64,000 nucleotides of DNA from Mediterraneibacter massiliensis (GTDB lineage Bacteria > Bacillota > Clostridia > Lachnospirales > Lachnospiraceae). Within the stretch, counting starts at the first letter, position 1. Each line of letters starts with the position of its first letter. The DNA is taken from contig NZ_LN913001.1 of the NCBI RefSeq assembly GCF_001487105.1, forward strand, positions 1,079,353-1,143,352, written 5' to 3'. Positions 26,463-35,799 of this stretch are shown one piece after another. The position numbers were made by a program, and so were the translations under genes. The notes beneath the pieces were generated by a model that had not been told where the DNA came from, made no database searches, and saw only the letters and a list, made by a program, of their open reading frames with translations.

Positions 26463-27740
26463 ATGGGAATGACGATGACCCAGAAAATTTTGGCGGCGCA
26501 TGCAGGTCTTGCATCTGTTACTGCCGGACAACTGATCGAAGCGAAGCTGGATGTGGTCATGGCCAATGACATTACAGGACCAATGGCTCTGCCGATTTTT
26601 AAACAGATGGCAGATAAAGTCTATGACAAAGATAAGGTAGTGTTAGTGCCGGATCATTTTACACCGAATAAAGATATCAAATCAGCAGAAAATTCAAAAT
26701 CAATCCGTGAGTTCGCAAAAGAGCAGGGATTAAAGTGGTATTTTGAACAGGGAAAATCTGGCGTGGAACACGCGATCCTGCCGGAGGCAGGCGTGGTTGC
26801 CGCCGGGGAATGTATCATAGGTGCCGATTCACATACTTGTACATATGGCGCACTGGGAGCTTTTTCTACAGGTGTGGGAACGACGGATATTGCCACAGGA
26901 ATGGCGACAGGAGAACTTTGGTTTAAGGTGCCAAGCGCGATCAAATTCGTGCTGACTGGAAAACCGGGGCCTTATGTCAGTGGAAAAGATATCATTATCC
27001 ATATTATCGGAAAAATAGGTGTGGACGGCGCGTTATATAAATCGATGGAATTTACAGGTGACGGGATTGCCAATCTGTCGATGGACGACCGGTTTACGAT
27101 GGCGAACATGGCGATCGAGGCAGGGGCGAAGAACGGTATTTTCCCGGCAGATGAGAAAGTAAAGGCATATTTGAAAGAACATACGCAGAAAGAATATAAG
27201 ATTTACGAGGCAGATGAAGACGCCGACTATGACGCAGTCGTAGAGGTGGATCTTGCGAAAGTGCGTCCGACTGTCGCATTCCCACACTTGCCGGGAAATG
27301 CAAAAACGATCGATGAGATCGAGCAGATGGAGCCGATCAAGATCGACCAGGTAGTGATCGGTTCCTGTACAAACGGAAGAATGGAAGATATGAGAAAGGC
27401 AGCCGCGATCCTAAAGGGGCACACTGTACATCCAGATGTAAGAGTGATGGTAGTGCCTGCGACACAGAAGATTTATAAGGAATGTATCCAGGAAGGTCTG
27501 CTGGACATTTTTGTAGATGCAGGATGTGCTGTGAACACACCGAGCTGCGGTCCTTGTATGGGCGGCCACATGGGAGTTATGGCAGCAGGCGAAAAATGTG
27601 TATCCACGACAAACCGAAATTTTGTAGGAAGAATGGGGCATGTGGATTCTCTGATCTACCTGGCATCGCCGGAAGTAGCGGCCGCAAGTGCGATCGCAGG
27701 CTGTATTGCAAATCCTGAGAAAGTAGGTGAGAAAGAATGA
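26463..27740 (+). CDS. leuC: 3-isopropylmalate dehydratase large subunit (LeuC-type)
   Basis: 425 residues, the short LeuC form common in Firmicutes and archaea. The [4Fe-4S] ligand motifs GSCTNGR and SCGPCMGG and the aconitase motif [22 protein letters not shown] are present. With LeuD it isomerises 2- to 3-isopropylmalate in leucine synthesis. The family also includes homoaconitase and dimethylmalate dehydratase, which cannot be excluded since leuA and leuB are not adjacent. The ATG at 26463 follows AAAGGAGGATGTCACA; an earlier ATG at 26442 lies upstream of that ribosome site. Confidence 0.9.
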   Translation: MGMTMTQKILAAHAGLASVTAGQLIEAKLDVVMANDITGPMALPIFKQMADKVYDKDKVVLVPDHFTPNKDIKSAENSKSIREFAKEQGLKWYFEQGKSGVEHAILPEAGVVAAGECIIGADSHTCTYGALGAFSTGVGTTDIATGMATGELWFKVPSAIKFVLTGKPGPYVSGKDIIIHIIGKIGVDGALYKSMEFTGDGIANLSMDDRFTMANMAIEAGAKNGIFPADEKVKAYLKEHTQKEYKIYEADEDADYDAVVEVDLAKVRPTVAFPHLPGNAKTIDEIEQMEPIKIDQVVIGSCTNGRMEDMRKAAAILKGHTVHPDVRVMVVPATQKIYKECIQEGLLDIFVDAGCAVNTPSCGPCMGGHMGVMAAGEKCVSTTNRNFVGRMGHVDSLIYLASPEVAAASAIAGCIANPEKVGEKE

Positions 27741-28231
27741 GAGCATGTGGGCATGTATTTAAATATGGAGACAATGTAGATACGGATGTGATCATTCCTG
27801 CAAGATATTTAAACAGTTTTGATGCAAAAGAGCTGGCAAGCCATGCAATGGTCGACATTGACCCGGAGTTTACAAAAAAAGTACAGCCGGGGGATCTGAT
27901 CGTGGCAAATAAAAATTTTGGCTGTGGTTCCTCCAGGGAACATGCGCCTCTTTGTTTAAAAACAGCCGGGGTGAGCTGTGTCATCGCAGAAACCTTCGCA
28001 CGCATTTTTTACCGTAATGCCATCAATATCGGACTTCCGATCATTGAATGTCCGGAGGCAGCAAGAGGTATAGAAGCGGGAGATGAAGTAGAAGTAGATT
28101 TTGACAGTGGGAAAATTTATAATCGAACAAAAGGTACGCAGTTCCAAGGACAGGCATTTCCGGAATTTATGCAGAAGCTTATTGCAGCCGGAGGGCTTGT
28201 AAATTACACAAATAATAAGAAAAACGGGTGA
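27737..28231 (+). CDS. leuD: 3-isopropylmalate dehydratase small subunit (LeuD-type)
   Basis: 164 residues, a swivelling aconitase C-terminal domain. The motif [12 protein letters not shown] and the N-terminal [11 protein letters not shown] are the LeuD hallmarks. It overlaps leuC by four bases (ATGA) and closes the active site of the LeuC subunit. Size matches the archaeal/clostridial small-subunit class. Confidence 0.93.
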   Translation: MRACGHVFKYGDNVDTDVIIPARYLNSFDAKELASHAMVDIDPEFTKKVQPGDLIVANKNFGCGSSREHAPLCLKTAGVSCVIAETFARIFYRNAINIGLPIIECPEAARGIEAGDEVEVDFDSGKIYNRTKGTQFQGQAFPEFMQKLIAAGGLVNYTNNKKNG

Positions 28232-28234
28232 GAT

Positions 28235-29539
28235 ATGAGAAAAGAGGAGAAAAAGGGCAGAGGTATTGCGCTTCTGCCGATCGGGGTGTTTTTGGTTATC
28301 TTTTTAGGTGCAGGTATTCTATTTGATGATTTCTATTCTATGCCTGCGATAGTCGGTTTCTTGCTTGCACTTTTTGTGGCTTTTTTGCAGAACCGTAAAT
28401 TGTCTTTTGCAGATAAGATCAAAGTGATCTCTGCAGGAGTAGGTGAGGAAAATATTATTACCATGAGTCTGATTTTTCTGTGCGCAGGCGGTTTTTCCGG
28501 TGCGGTAACAGCGGCGGGAGGCGTAGACAGCACGGTAAATCTGGGCTTGTCTTTTATACCTTCCCATTTTGCTGTGGCAGGTCTGTTTATCATCGGTTGT
28601 TTTATTTCGGTTTCTATGGGTACATCTATGGGAACGATTGCGGCACTGGCGCCGATCGCTGTGGGGATCAGTGAGAAGACGGGGTTTTCACTGGCTATCT
28701 GTATCGGAGCAGTCGTATGCGGTGCGATGTTTGGAGATAATCTGTCTATGATCTCTGATACGACGATTGCTGCAGTAAAGACACAGGGATGTGAGATGAA
28801 GGATAAATTTAAGGCGAATTTCTTGATCGTGCTGCCCGCAGCTATAATAACAATTATCTTTTTCTGGCTGATGACAAGAAACGTCAGTTATCAGATGGAA
28901 AGTGAATTTTCTTATAATTTGTGGAAGGTACTCCCTTACGTGATCGTATTGGTAGGGGCTTTGATCGGAATCAACGTTTTTCTTGTATTGATCAGTGGAA
29001 TCGTAGTGTCTCTGATCGTAGGAGTGGCAACAGGCAGTATTGCGGTTTCTGAAATATTCAGTGTAGTAGGCAGCGGTGTGACTTCTATGTATGATATTAC
29101 TGTAATCTCTATCGTTGTAGCGTGTGTGGTCTCTCTTGTGCGCGAATACGGAGGAATCCAATTTATCCTGGAGATGATCAAAAGCAGGATCCACGGGAAA
29201 AGAGGCGGAGAACTTGGTATAGCCCTTCTTGCCCTTTTTGTAGATCTTTGTACGGCAAATAATACAGTGGCGATCGTTATGGCAGGACCAATCGCAAAAG
29301 AGATCAGTGATGAATTTGACATTGAGCCAAAACGTTCTGCATCCCTTTTGGATATGTTTACTTCTGTGGGGCAGGGAATGATCCCGTATGGGGCACAGCT
29401 CTTGTCTGCCGCTACGCTGACAGGGCTTACGCCGTTCCAGATTATACCGTATCTGATCTATCCGATCCTGATGGCGGTCAGTGGTCTTATCGTGATTTTG
29501 TTCCGCAGGCAGAAAACCAATGAAGTTCCACAGATATAA
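28235..29539 (+). CDS. NhaC-family Na+/H+ antiporter
   Basis: 434 residues with about 11-12 membrane helices. Family features include SVSMGTSMGTIAALAPIA, a polar helix pattern GAMFGDNLSMISDTTIAA, and a second GPIAKEISDEF/DLCTANNTVAIV region, consistent with the NhaC/tetracycline-resistance-like antiporter fold. It starts three bases after leuD, so it is co-transcribed with leuCD. The pairing is unexpected, and some relatives exchange organic acids or amino acids (for example malate-lactate MleN), so an organic-anion substrate is possible. Confidence 0.85.
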   Translation: MRKEEKKGRGIALLPIGVFLVIFLGAGILFDDFYSMPAIVGFLLALFVAFLQNRKLSFADKIKVISAGVGEENIITMSLIFLCAGGFSGAVTAAGGVDSTVNLGLSFIPSHFAVAGLFIIGCFISVSMGTSMGTIAALAPIAVGISEKTGFSLAICIGAVVCGAMFGDNLSMISDTTIAAVKTQGCEMKDKFKANFLIVLPAAIITIIFFWLMTRNVSYQMESEFSYNLWKVLPYVIVLVGALIGINVFLVLISGIVVSLIVGVATGSIAVSEIFSVVGSGVTSMYDITVISIVVACVVSLVREYGGIQFILEMIKSRIHGKRGGELGIALLALFVDLCTANNTVAIVMAGPIAKEISDEFDIEPKRSASLLDMFTSVGQGMIPYGAQLLSAATLTGLTPFQIIPYLIYPILMAVSGLIVILFRRQKTNEVPQI

Positions 29540-29554
29540 AGTCAGGGAACAAAA

Positions 29555-29583
29555 TTGATAAATAGAGAAACTTATGATATAAT
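29555..29583 (+). promoter_or_regulatory. Sigma-A promoter for thrC
   Basis: TTGATA (29555-29560) and TATAAT (29578-29583) with an exact 17-bp spacer. Transcription would begin near 29590. Confidence 0.8.
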
Positions 29584-29588
29584 GCAGG

Positions 29589-29628
29589 GCAGTAACGTGC
29601 ATGCAAGAGCACGTACTGCTCTTTGCAT
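29589..29628 (+). promoter_or_regulatory. Mutually exclusive hairpins in the thrC leader
   Basis: Hairpin A: GCAGTAACGTGC (29589-29600) with GCACGTACTGC (29609-29619). Hairpin B: ATGCAAGAGCA (29601-29611) with TGCTCTTTGCAT (29617-29628). The two share bases and cannot form together. There is no T-run and no threonine-rich leader peptide. A regulatory switch is possible but unproven. Confidence 0.45.
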
Positions 29629-29660
29629 ATCAAGAAGTAAAAGAAAAAGAGGGAGAACAT

Positions 29661-31154
29661 ATGGAGTTAGTATACAGAAGTACACGCAGCACAGAAAAAA
29701 CGGTGACAGCTTCCCAGGCGATTTTAAAGGGACTGGCAGATGACGGTGGTCTGTTTGTTCCGGAGCAGCTGCCAAAGTTGGATGTGGACATGGAGACGCT
29801 TAAGAGCATGACTTACCAGGAGACGGCATACGTGGTAATGAAGCAGTTCCTTACAGATTTTACGGAGGAAGAATTAAAGCATTGTATCAAAAGCGCCTAT
29901 GATGAAAAGTTTGATACAGAAGAGATCGCGCCTCTGGCAAAAGTAGGAGATACCTATCATTTGGAATTGTTCCACGGAGCGACGATCGCGTTCAAGGATA
30001 TGGCACTGTCGATCTTGCCTCATTTGCTGACTACAGCGGCAAAGAAGAATCATGTGAAAAATGAGATTGTGATTTTGACAGCGACGTCAGGAGACACAGG
30101 AAAAGCCGCGCTTGCAGGCTTTGCAGATGTACCGGGAACGAAGATCATCGTGTTTTATCCTAAAGGCGGCGTAAGCAAAGTGCAGGAACTGCAGATGGTG
30201 ACCCAGAAGGGAGACAATACTTCTGTTGTAGCGATCCATGGGAATTTTGACAATGCGCAGAGCGGCGTTAAGGAGATTTTTGAAGATAAAGAACTGGCAG
30301 AAGAACTGGCTGCGTGCGGCTATCAGTTTTCGTCCGCTAATTCTATCAATATCGGGCGGCTCGTTCCGCAGGTCGTTTATTATGTATATGCGTATGCGAA
30401 ACTTTTGGAGAATGGAGAAATTTCCGAGGGAGAAGAAATTAATGTCACGGTGCCGACAGGAAACTTTGGGAATATATTAGCGGCGTATTATGCAAAGCAA
30501 ATGGGCGTGCCGATCGCAAAATTAATCTGCGCGTCCAATGAAAATAAAGTGCTTTTTGATTTCTTCCAGACGGGAAGATACGATCGAAACAGAGAATTCG
30601 TGCTGACTTCCTCTCCTTCTATGGATATTTTGATTTCCAGCAACCTGGAACGTCTTATTTATACGATCGCAGGACAGGATGCACAGAAAAATGCAGAATT
30701 GATGCAGGCACTGAAAGAAAAAGGCGCATATGAGATCACAGCAGAAATGCAGGAAGGACTGAAAGATTTTGCGGGCGGGTATGCAACAGAAGCGCAGACT
30801 AAAGAGATGATACGAGAAACGTATCAGAAGACAGGATATGTAATGGACACGCATACAGCTGTAGCCGCCTATGTGTGCAGAGAGTATAAAAAGAAGAACA
30901 AAGATGCAAAAAAAGCACTTGTTGCTTCTACTGCAAGTCCCTATAAGTTTGCTCACAGTGTGATGACAGCGATCGATGAAGCATACAGCAAAAAGGATGA
31001 ATTTGAGCTGATCGATGAACTGCATAAGATTTCCGGCATGGAAATACCGGCGGCAATAGAGGAAATACGGAATGCTCCGATCCGCCATACGAGAGAGTGT
31101 GACGCAGATCAGATGAAAAAGACCGTAAAAGAAATATTGGGAGTTGAGGTGTAG
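29661..31154 (+). CDS. thrC: Threonine synthase
   Basis: 497 residues, the long ThrC type. The N-terminus VYRSTRSTEKTVTASQAILKGLADDGGLFVP is typical; PLP binds Lys112 in GATIAFKDMALS, and the phosphate-binding loop TSGDTGKAAL follows. The enzyme turns O-phosphohomoserine into threonine. The ATG at 29661 follows GAGGGAGAACAT. asd lies in the same region, but hom and thrB are not seen. A small membrane-protein gene starts three bases after the stop. Confidence 0.95.
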   Translation: MELVYRSTRSTEKTVTASQAILKGLADDGGLFVPEQLPKLDVDMETLKSMTYQETAYVVMKQFLTDFTEEELKHCIKSAYDEKFDTEEIAPLAKVGDTYHLELFHGATIAFKDMALSILPHLLTTAAKKNHVKNEIVILTATSGDTGKAALAGFADVPGTKIIVFYPKGGVSKVQELQMVTQKGDNTSVVAIHGNFDNAQSGVKEIFEDKELAEELAACGYQFSSANSINIGRLVPQVVYYVYAYAKLLENGEISEGEEINVTVPTGNFGNILAAYYAKQMGVPIAKLICASNENKVLFDFFQTGRYDRNREFVLTSSPSMDILISSNLERLIYTIAGQDAQKNAELMQALKEKGAYEITAEMQEGLKDFAGGYATEAQTKEMIRETYQKTGYVMDTHTAVAAYVCREYKKKNKDAKKALVASTASPYKFAHSVMTAIDEAYSKKDEFELIDELHKISGMEIPAAIEEIRNAPIRHTRECDADQMKKTVKEILGVEV

Positions 31155-31157
31155 GCA

Positions 31158-31502
31158 ATGGATGACTTTTTTGGCATTATTAGTGTGATTGTTTTTGGGT
31201 GTGGGATTTATGGGTTCTATGCCTATTTCCAGATGAAACGGGACGGGCACATCAATGAAACGCTTTTGCTTGGAAAAAGCTATACAGAACAGATGTGCAA
31301 AGACAAAGAAAGTTATATGAAAAAAGCGCTTCCTGCGGTATTGATATTTGCAGTTGTCGCTACGATATATGGGGCAATCGATATGTTCCATTATTTCGTA
31401 CAGCCGATCATGCTGATCGATGTGATCGGCATGGTGGCATTTTTCATTATGCTGATATGGTTTATGGTATATACAACAAAATTGAAAAATAAGTATTTTT
31501 GA
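31158..31502 (+). CDS. Small unknown membrane protein, three predicted helices
   Basis: 114 residues, no recognised family. The hydrophobic segments are IISVIVFGCGIYGFYAYF at the N-terminus, then LPAVLIFAVVATIYGAI and MLIDVIGMVAFFIMLIWFMVY, separated by a polar loop of about 30 residues (HINETLLLGKSYTEQMCKDKESYMKK). It follows thrC by three bases and is co-transcribed. Similar small proteins behind biosynthetic genes are common in Lachnospiraceae; the function is not known. Confidence 0.7.
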   Translation: MDDFFGIISVIVFGCGIYGFYAYFQMKRDGHINETLLLGKSYTEQMCKDKESYMKKALPAVLIFAVVATIYGAIDMFHYFVQPIMLIDVIGMVAFFIMLIWFMVYTTKLKNKYF

Positions 31503-31531
31503 TTGATTTTTAACAAATTATTTAGTATAAT
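31503..31531 (+). promoter_or_regulatory. Sigma-A promoter for pckA
   Basis: TTGATT (31503-31508) and TATAAT (31526-31531), spacer 17 bp, immediately after the small membrane protein gene. The transcript would carry a leader of about 115 nt with two hairpins. Confidence 0.75.
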
Positions 31532-31540
31532 GTATCCTGG

Positions 31541-31580
31541 CATGAAGTTTTCATGTTCCCCCATTTTGAAACTGGGGGAA
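31541..31580 (+). promoter_or_regulatory. Two hairpins in the pckA leader
   Basis: CATGAA/TTCATG (31541-31555) is followed at once by TTCCCCCA/TGGGGGAA (31556-31580, 9-nt loop). There is no T-run. The placement just after the start of transcription suggests 5'-end stabilisation or regulation of the abundant PEP carboxykinase mRNA. Confidence 0.55.
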
Positions 31581-31651
31581 AATGTAATGTCAAATATTGT
31601 TTTACTATATTTGGCGCTCTATACTATAGAAAGAAAGAGGTTGAGTGTAAC

Positions 31652-33256
31652 ATGGCGAATATTGATTTAACTCAGTATGGTATTACAGAAACTACAGAAA
31701 TCGTGTATAATCCTTCCTATGAAATGCTGTTCGAAGAAGAGACCAATCCGGCTTTGGAAGGGTTTGACAAAGGTCAGGAAAGCGAACTTGGTGCGGTCAA
31801 TGTTATGACTGGTATCTACACAGGGCGTTCCCCGAAAGACAAATACATCGTGATGGATGAGAATTCCAAGGACACTGTATGGTGGACTTCTGATGAGTAT
31901 AAGAATGATAATCATCCAGCTAGCCAGGAAGCATGGGATACTGTAAAAGCAATCGCACAGAAAGAACTTTCAGGCAAGAGACTTTTTGTAGTAGATGCAT
32001 TCTGTGGCGCAAATAAAGATACACGTATGGCAATCCGTTTCATTATGGAAGTGGCATGGCAGGCACACTTTGTTAAAAATATGTTTATCCGTCCGACAGA
32101 GGAAGAATTAAAAGACTTTACTCCGGATTTTGTTGTTTATAATGCTTCTAAGGCAAAAGTAGAGAACTATAAAGAACTGGGACTGAATTCTGAGACAGCG
32201 GCTATGTTTAATATCACAAGCCGTGAGCAGGTGATCGTAAATACATGGTACGGCGGAGAAATGAAGAAAGGTATGTTCTCTATGATGAACTACTACCTTC
32301 CTTTAAAGGGCATTGCTTCTATGCACTGTTCTGCCAATACAGATATGAACGGAGAGAATACAGCGATCTTCTTCGGCCTTTCCGGAACAGGTAAGACAAC
32401 ACTTTCCACAGATCCAAAGCGTCTTCTTATCGGAGATGATGAGCATGGTTGGGATGACAACGGAGTATTTAACTTTGAAGGCGGATGCTATGCAAAAGTT
32501 ATCGATCTGGATAAAGAGTCTGAACCAGATATCTACAACGCGATCAAGCGTAACGCGCTTTTAGAGAATGTGACACTGGATGAAAACGGAAAGATTGATT
32601 TTACAGATAAGAGTGTAACAGAGAATACACGTGTATCTTATCCGATCGATCATATTGAAAAAATTGTACGTCCCGTTTCTTCTGCACCGGCAGCTAAGAA
32701 TGTGATCTTCTTGTCTGCAGATGCGTTTGGTGTACTTCCTCCGGTATCTGTTCTGACACCGGAACAGACAGAGTACTACTTCCTGTCCGGTTTTACAGCA
32801 AAACTTGCCGGAACAGAGCGTGGGATCACAGAACCGACACCTACTTTCTCCGCATGCTTTGGACAGGCATTCCTGGAATTGCATCCGACAAAATATGCAG
32901 AGGAACTTGTTAAGAGAATGAAAGAAAGCGGAGCTAAGGCATACTTGGTAAATACAGGATGGAACGGAAGCGGAAAGCGTATTTCCATTAAAGATACAAG
33001 AGGTATCATCGATGCGATCCTGGATGGTTCTATCTTAAATGCGCCAACAAAGAAAATTCCATTCTTCAACTTTGAAGTTCCGACAGAATTGCCAGGCGTA
33101 GATCCTAAGATTCTGGATCCACGGGATACTTATGCAAGTGCTTCTGAATGGGAAGAAAAAGCAAAAGATCTGGCGGGAAGATTTATTAAGAACTTTGCAA
33201 AATATGAAGGAAACGAGATCGGCAAGGCGCTGGTAGCAGCCGGACCGCAGAAATAA
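31652..33256 (+). CDS. pckA: Phosphoenolpyruvate carboxykinase (ATP)
   Basis: 534 residues, standard for the ATP-dependent enzyme. The kinase loop [11 protein letters not shown], the metal and oxaloacetate motif [15 protein letters not shown] and the [21 protein letters not shown] region are all intact. It interconverts oxaloacetate + ATP with PEP + CO2 + ADP; in anaerobic gut Firmicutes it often fixes CO2 toward C4 acids. The ATG at 31652 follows AAGAGGTTGAG; an upstream open extension would run through the leader hairpins and is not favoured. Confidence 0.97.
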   Translation: MANIDLTQYGITETTEIVYNPSYEMLFEEETNPALEGFDKGQESELGAVNVMTGIYTGRSPKDKYIVMDENSKDTVWWTSDEYKNDNHPASQEAWDTVKAIAQKELSGKRLFVVDAFCGANKDTRMAIRFIMEVAWQAHFVKNMFIRPTEEELKDFTPDFVVYNASKAKVENYKELGLNSETAAMFNITSREQVIVNTWYGGEMKKGMFSMMNYYLPLKGIASMHCSANTDMNGENTAIFFGLSGTGKTTLSTDPKRLLIGDDEHGWDDNGVFNFEGGCYAKVIDLDKESEPDIYNAIKRNALLENVTLDENGKIDFTDKSVTENTRVSYPIDHIEKIVRPVSSAPAAKNVIFLSADAFGVLPPVSVLTPEQTEYYFLSGFTAKLAGTERGITEPTPTFSACFGQAFLELHPTKYAEELVKRMKESGAKAYLVNTGWNGSGKRISIKDTRGIIDAILDGSILNAPTKKIPFFNFEVPTELPGVDPKILDPRDTYASASEWEEKAKDLAGRFIKNFAKYEGNEIGKALVAAGPQK

Positions 33257-33282
33257 TAAAAAGAGAGATTCCGTAAGGAAAT

Positions 33283-33324
33283 AAAAAGTATCCCAAAGTC
33301 TTTGCAGACGATGGGATACTTTTT
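33283..33324. terminator. Bidirectional terminator between pckA and the EFR1 gene
   Basis: AAAAAGTATCCCA and TGGGATACTTTTT form a perfect 13-bp stem ending in A/T runs on both sides, between convergent genes. Confidence 0.9.
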
Positions 33325-33399
33325 GCGTAATAGGGAATACTGTGTGGTTTTATGAAAAAATGCAGCTATGGAGAGGTGTGTCTGCATGGGAAAACAAGT

Positions 33400-34182
33400 T
33401 TACAGAAAAATATCGGCGGTCTTGTCGCTCTTACAAACTTTTGTGAGTTTTTTTGTAAGCATATTTAATTTCATTGTGCTGACACTTCTTGCCTTCTGAT
33501 GACATATCCGTACACATTTTTGACAGCTGATACATTTGTTCTTATCTGTTTTTTTAGGATCTTCCAAGGAAATCGCACCGGCAGGACAGACTTTTGCACA
33601 AGTTTTACATTCCGTACAAAGATTGATATCTGCTTTAGGGTACAGACCGGCAGTACTGTATTTTCGATAGGGAGTATTGCCTGGTACGTTAATAGTATAG
33701 CTTTCAAAAGGTTGTTCGGCTTTCAGACGTCTGTTTAATTGTGTGGCAAAGTCAGAGAGCACCTTCATATCTTCTTTGTTTGGCCGCCCAAGACCAATAG
33801 AACGTACGATAGAATGTTCTGTGGGAAAAGCGCCGGCGCCGATTACTTTGAAACCTCTGTTTTCTGTTTCTGTTTTTAATTCGAGAAGTGCGTCCTCATA
33901 TTCGCGGCAGCCGTAAGTCACGAAAACAGCGGCGGGGGTATTATTTCCCTGTATTTCTTTCAGGCAGTCCAAGAAAGTGCAAGGGACCCTTCCGGCATAG
34001 ACAGGAACCCCAAAAAGTACAAAATCATTCTGCGTAAATGACAGGGCAGGTCTTTTTTCTTTATGCACAGAAAAATCAAAAGATACTGATTTTAAATGTA
34101 TATTTTTCGCGATTTCCATAATAACTTTTCTTGTGGTTCCTGTGGGACTAAAATAGACAAGTTTTAATTCATTCATTTTCAT
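33400..34182 (-). CDS. EFR1-type flavodoxin-ferredoxin fusion
   Basis: 260 residues. The N-terminal half is flavodoxin-like with the FMN phosphate loop SPTGTTRKV (about residues 12-20). The C-terminal part has two 4Fe-4S motifs: CTECKTCAKVCP and CISCQKCVRIC, eight cysteines in all. This is the EFR1 family arrangement, a soluble electron carrier or flavoprotein; its partners are not known. Ribosome site AAGGAG precedes the ATG by nine bases. It is a single-gene transcript, convergent with pckA and divergent from the 6S RNA gene. Confidence 0.9.
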   Translation of the reverse strand: MKMNELKLVYFSPTGTTRKVIMEIAKNIHLKSVSFDFSVHKEKRPALSFTQNDFVLFGVPVYAGRVPCTFLDCLKEIQGNNTPAAVFVTYGCREYEDALLELKTETENRGFKVIGAGAFPTEHSIVRSIGLGRPNKEDMKVLSDFATQLNRRLKAEQPFESYTINVPGNTPYRKYSTAGLYPKADINLCTECKTCAKVCPAGAISLEDPKKTDKNKCISCQKCVRICHQKARSVSTMKLNMLTKKLTKVCKSDKTADIFL

Positions 34183-34319
34183 AAAGCAAAACTCCTTATC
34201 TGATTAAGTAATGTGATAACGCCAGGTATTTTGGCAATATGGTAACTATATCATATTCAGGGAAAGAATGCACGCATTTAGAGAGGGAAAATTGGAAGGA
34301 ATTGAAAGCGGAAAACAGG

Positions 34320-34348
34320 TTGTAAATTTGAAATAAATAGGGTATAAT
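34320..34348 (+). promoter_or_regulatory. Promoter of the 6S RNA gene
   Basis: TTGTAA (34320-34325) and TATAAT (34343-34348), spacer 17 bp. There is no ribosome site or reading frame downstream, consistent with a non-coding transcript. Confidence 0.8.
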
Positions 34349-34355
34349 ACTCCTA

Positions 34356-34545
34356 GAGTTTAAAACACAACCTGAGATGTGCGACAACCCTGTAATTTTG
34401 AACCTACAATTACTTGAAACGGGATTCCTATATTTCTGTACTATGTCAGGCCTCCGTTCGCAGTGGAAGACAAAAAAGCAGATGCGGTTGCCCACCTAGC
34501 TGTGGCTAGGAGTCAAAATACAGGACCGGCATTTTGGGGAATTAC
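34356..34545 (+). ncRNA. ssrS: 6S RNA
   Basis: A transcript of about 190 nt that matches the 6S shape. The closing stem pairs CCTGAGATGT (34371-34380) with GCATTTTGGG (34529-34538), including wobble pairs; next come CCTGT and ACAGG, then a large central bubble and a terminal arm containing GCGGTTGCCCACCTAGC with its complement CTAGGAG. Sequence blocks such as CTGAGATGTGCGAC and GGTTGCCCACC resemble clostridial 6S RNAs. 6S RNA binds sigma-A RNA polymerase by mimicking an open promoter. It has its own promoter and terminator. Exact ends are estimated. Confidence 0.78.
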
Positions 34546-34552
34546 TAAAGAG

Positions 34553-34582
34553 AAAGGCGGCTGTTTCGTACAGCCGCTTTTT
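34553..34582 (+). terminator. Terminator of the 6S RNA transcript
   Basis: GCGGCTGT (34557-34564) pairs with ACAGCCGC (34570-34577) around TTCGT and is followed by TTTTT. Confidence 0.9.
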
Positions 34583-34583
34583 G

Positions 34584-34612
34584 TTGCCTAATATAGGGAA
34601 GTATGGTATGAT
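34584..34612 (+). promoter_or_regulatory. Promoter for the YihY-family gene
   Basis: TTGCCT (34584-34589) and TATGAT (34607-34612) with a 17-bp spacer, directly after the 6S terminator. Confidence 0.65.
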
Positions 34613-34645
34613 TTGGAAAACCGATGAAAAGTCAGGAGTTTATAG

Positions 34646-35524
34646 ATGTCAGGCAAAAGCAGGAATACAAGGAAGAATATAGAGAGGATAGTAGAGACGA
34701 TAGGTTCGCATCATACGGGGGCTTATGCGGCGCAGGCAGCCTATTTTTTCGTGTTGTCCTTAATACCGATCATTATTCTACTTCTTACACTGGTGCAGTT
34801 TACCTCTGTGCCTATGGAAGATGTTATGGGGGCGGTATTACAGGTATTTCCGACCTCGGTGGAAGGGCTGATCCGTTCTATCGTACTGGAAGTTTATACA
34901 CGTTCCGGCAGTATTATTCCCTTTACGATCATAGTGGCTCTGTGGTCTGCAGGAAAGGGCGTACTCTCAGTTACTTCCGGACTGAATTGTATTTATGATA
35001 ATACAGAGACACGAAACTATCTGTATCTGCGTATTAGGGCATCTTTTTATACGGTTATTTTTATCCTTGCGATCATTCTTTCCTTAGTGCTTTCTGTTTT
35101 CGGAAACCGTATCAGTCTGATGATGTATGAGCACGTTCCGTTTCTTAGCAAAGTGGTAGATTTTATCATCCGGATCCGTACCGTAGTGTCGTTAGTTGTC
35201 CTGACGATATTCTGGGATCTGGTATATAAATTTTTGCCAAATAGGAAGAACAGGGGGAAAACAACATTGAGAAAGCAGCTGCCAGGCGCGCTGTTTACTG
35301 CGTCGGGATGGCTTTTGTTTTCTTTTTTCTTTTCTGTATATTTGGATGTATTTACAGGCTTCTCCAGTATGTACGGCAGTCTTACGACCATTATCCTGAT
35401 CATGCTCTGGCTGTATGTCTGCATGTATATCATTCTTTTGGGAGGAGAGGTAAATGCTATGTTGGAAGGTTTACAGCGAAAAAATCTTGACAAACAGAGA
35501 ACGTGTGTTAAAATGGAAGAGTAA
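34646..35524 (+). CDS. YihY/BrkB-family integral membrane protein
   Basis: 292 residues with about six membrane helices. The N-terminal part shows the family block GAYAAQAAYFFVLSLIPIIILLLTL, and later ALWSAGKGVLSVTSGLN and GSLTTIILIMLWLYVCMYIILLGGEVNA. The family was once named RNase BN in error; the true function (perhaps transport or envelope stability) is unknown. Ribosome site CAGGAG precedes the ATG. Its last codons carry the promoter for the pheST T-box leader. Confidence 0.9.
   Translation: MSGKSRNTRKNIERIVETIGSHHTGAYAAQAAYFFVLSLIPIIILLLTLVQFTSVPMEDVMGAVLQVFPTSVEGLIRSIVLEVYTRSGSIIPFTIIVALWSAGKGVLSVTSGLNCIYDNTETRNYLYLRIRASFYTVIFILAIILSLVLSVFGNRISLMMYEHVPFLSKVVDFIIRIRTVVSLVVLTIFWDLVYKFLPNRKNRGKTTLRKQLPGALFTASGWLLFSFFFSVYLDVFTGFSSMYGSLTTIILIMLWLYVCMYIILLGGEVNAMLEGLQRKNLDKQRTCVKMEE
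35487..35514 (+). promoter_or_regulatory. Promoter of the T-box-pheST transcript
   Basis: TTGACA (35487-35492) and TAAAAT (35509-35514), spacer 16 bp, within the end of the YihY gene. Transcription would start near 35521, at the beginning of the T-box leader. Confidence 0.75.
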
Positions 35525-35799
35525 TTTCGTCGAAGATGGCGAGAAATTGAGAGAAAAGCGATGAACGTGTAAAGTAGAGGACCATTTTCTAGCAGAGAGA
35601 GAAAACCACCGGCTGCAAGTTTTCTTTAGTTCAGATGGCGATCGAATTTCCCACGGAAGCTGCACTTTTGAAATCGGAAGTAGAAAGTGCCGTATGTTGT
35701 ACGTTACACAAAACTGAGTGCATGCTGGTTTTCAGCGTGAAACAGGGTGGTACCGCGATAGTATAACTTCGTCCCTTTGCAGGGAACGGAGTTTTTTTA
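35521..35799 (+). promoter_or_regulatory. T-box riboswitch (tRNA-Phe) controlling pheST
   Basis: The T-box core CAGGGTGGTACCGCG lies at 35743-35757, followed by a terminator stem AACTTCGTCCCT/AGGGAACGGAGTT (35765-35793) and a T-run. The leader upstream is long and stem-rich, as in stem I-III T-boxes. A TTC triplet (35630-35632) lies on the 3' side of the putative stem I and would be the Phe specifier, matching the downstream gene. Uncharged tRNA-Phe would favour the antiterminator and read-through. The specifier position is inferred. Confidence 0.93.

Noticed and set aside
28688..29602. A 304-codon minus-strand open frame over the NhaC-type gene
   Set aside because: Composition (very high His, Tyr, Cys) and lack of a start signal show it to be a shadow of the antiporter gene.
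29584..29743. A threonine-attenuator leader peptide before thrC
   Set aside because: The reading frame from the nearby ATG has no run of Thr/Ile codons and continues far into thrC.
30522..31391. A 289-codon minus-strand open frame across thrC and the small membrane protein
   Set aside because: It spans two well-supported plus-strand genes and shows no family motif or ribosome site.
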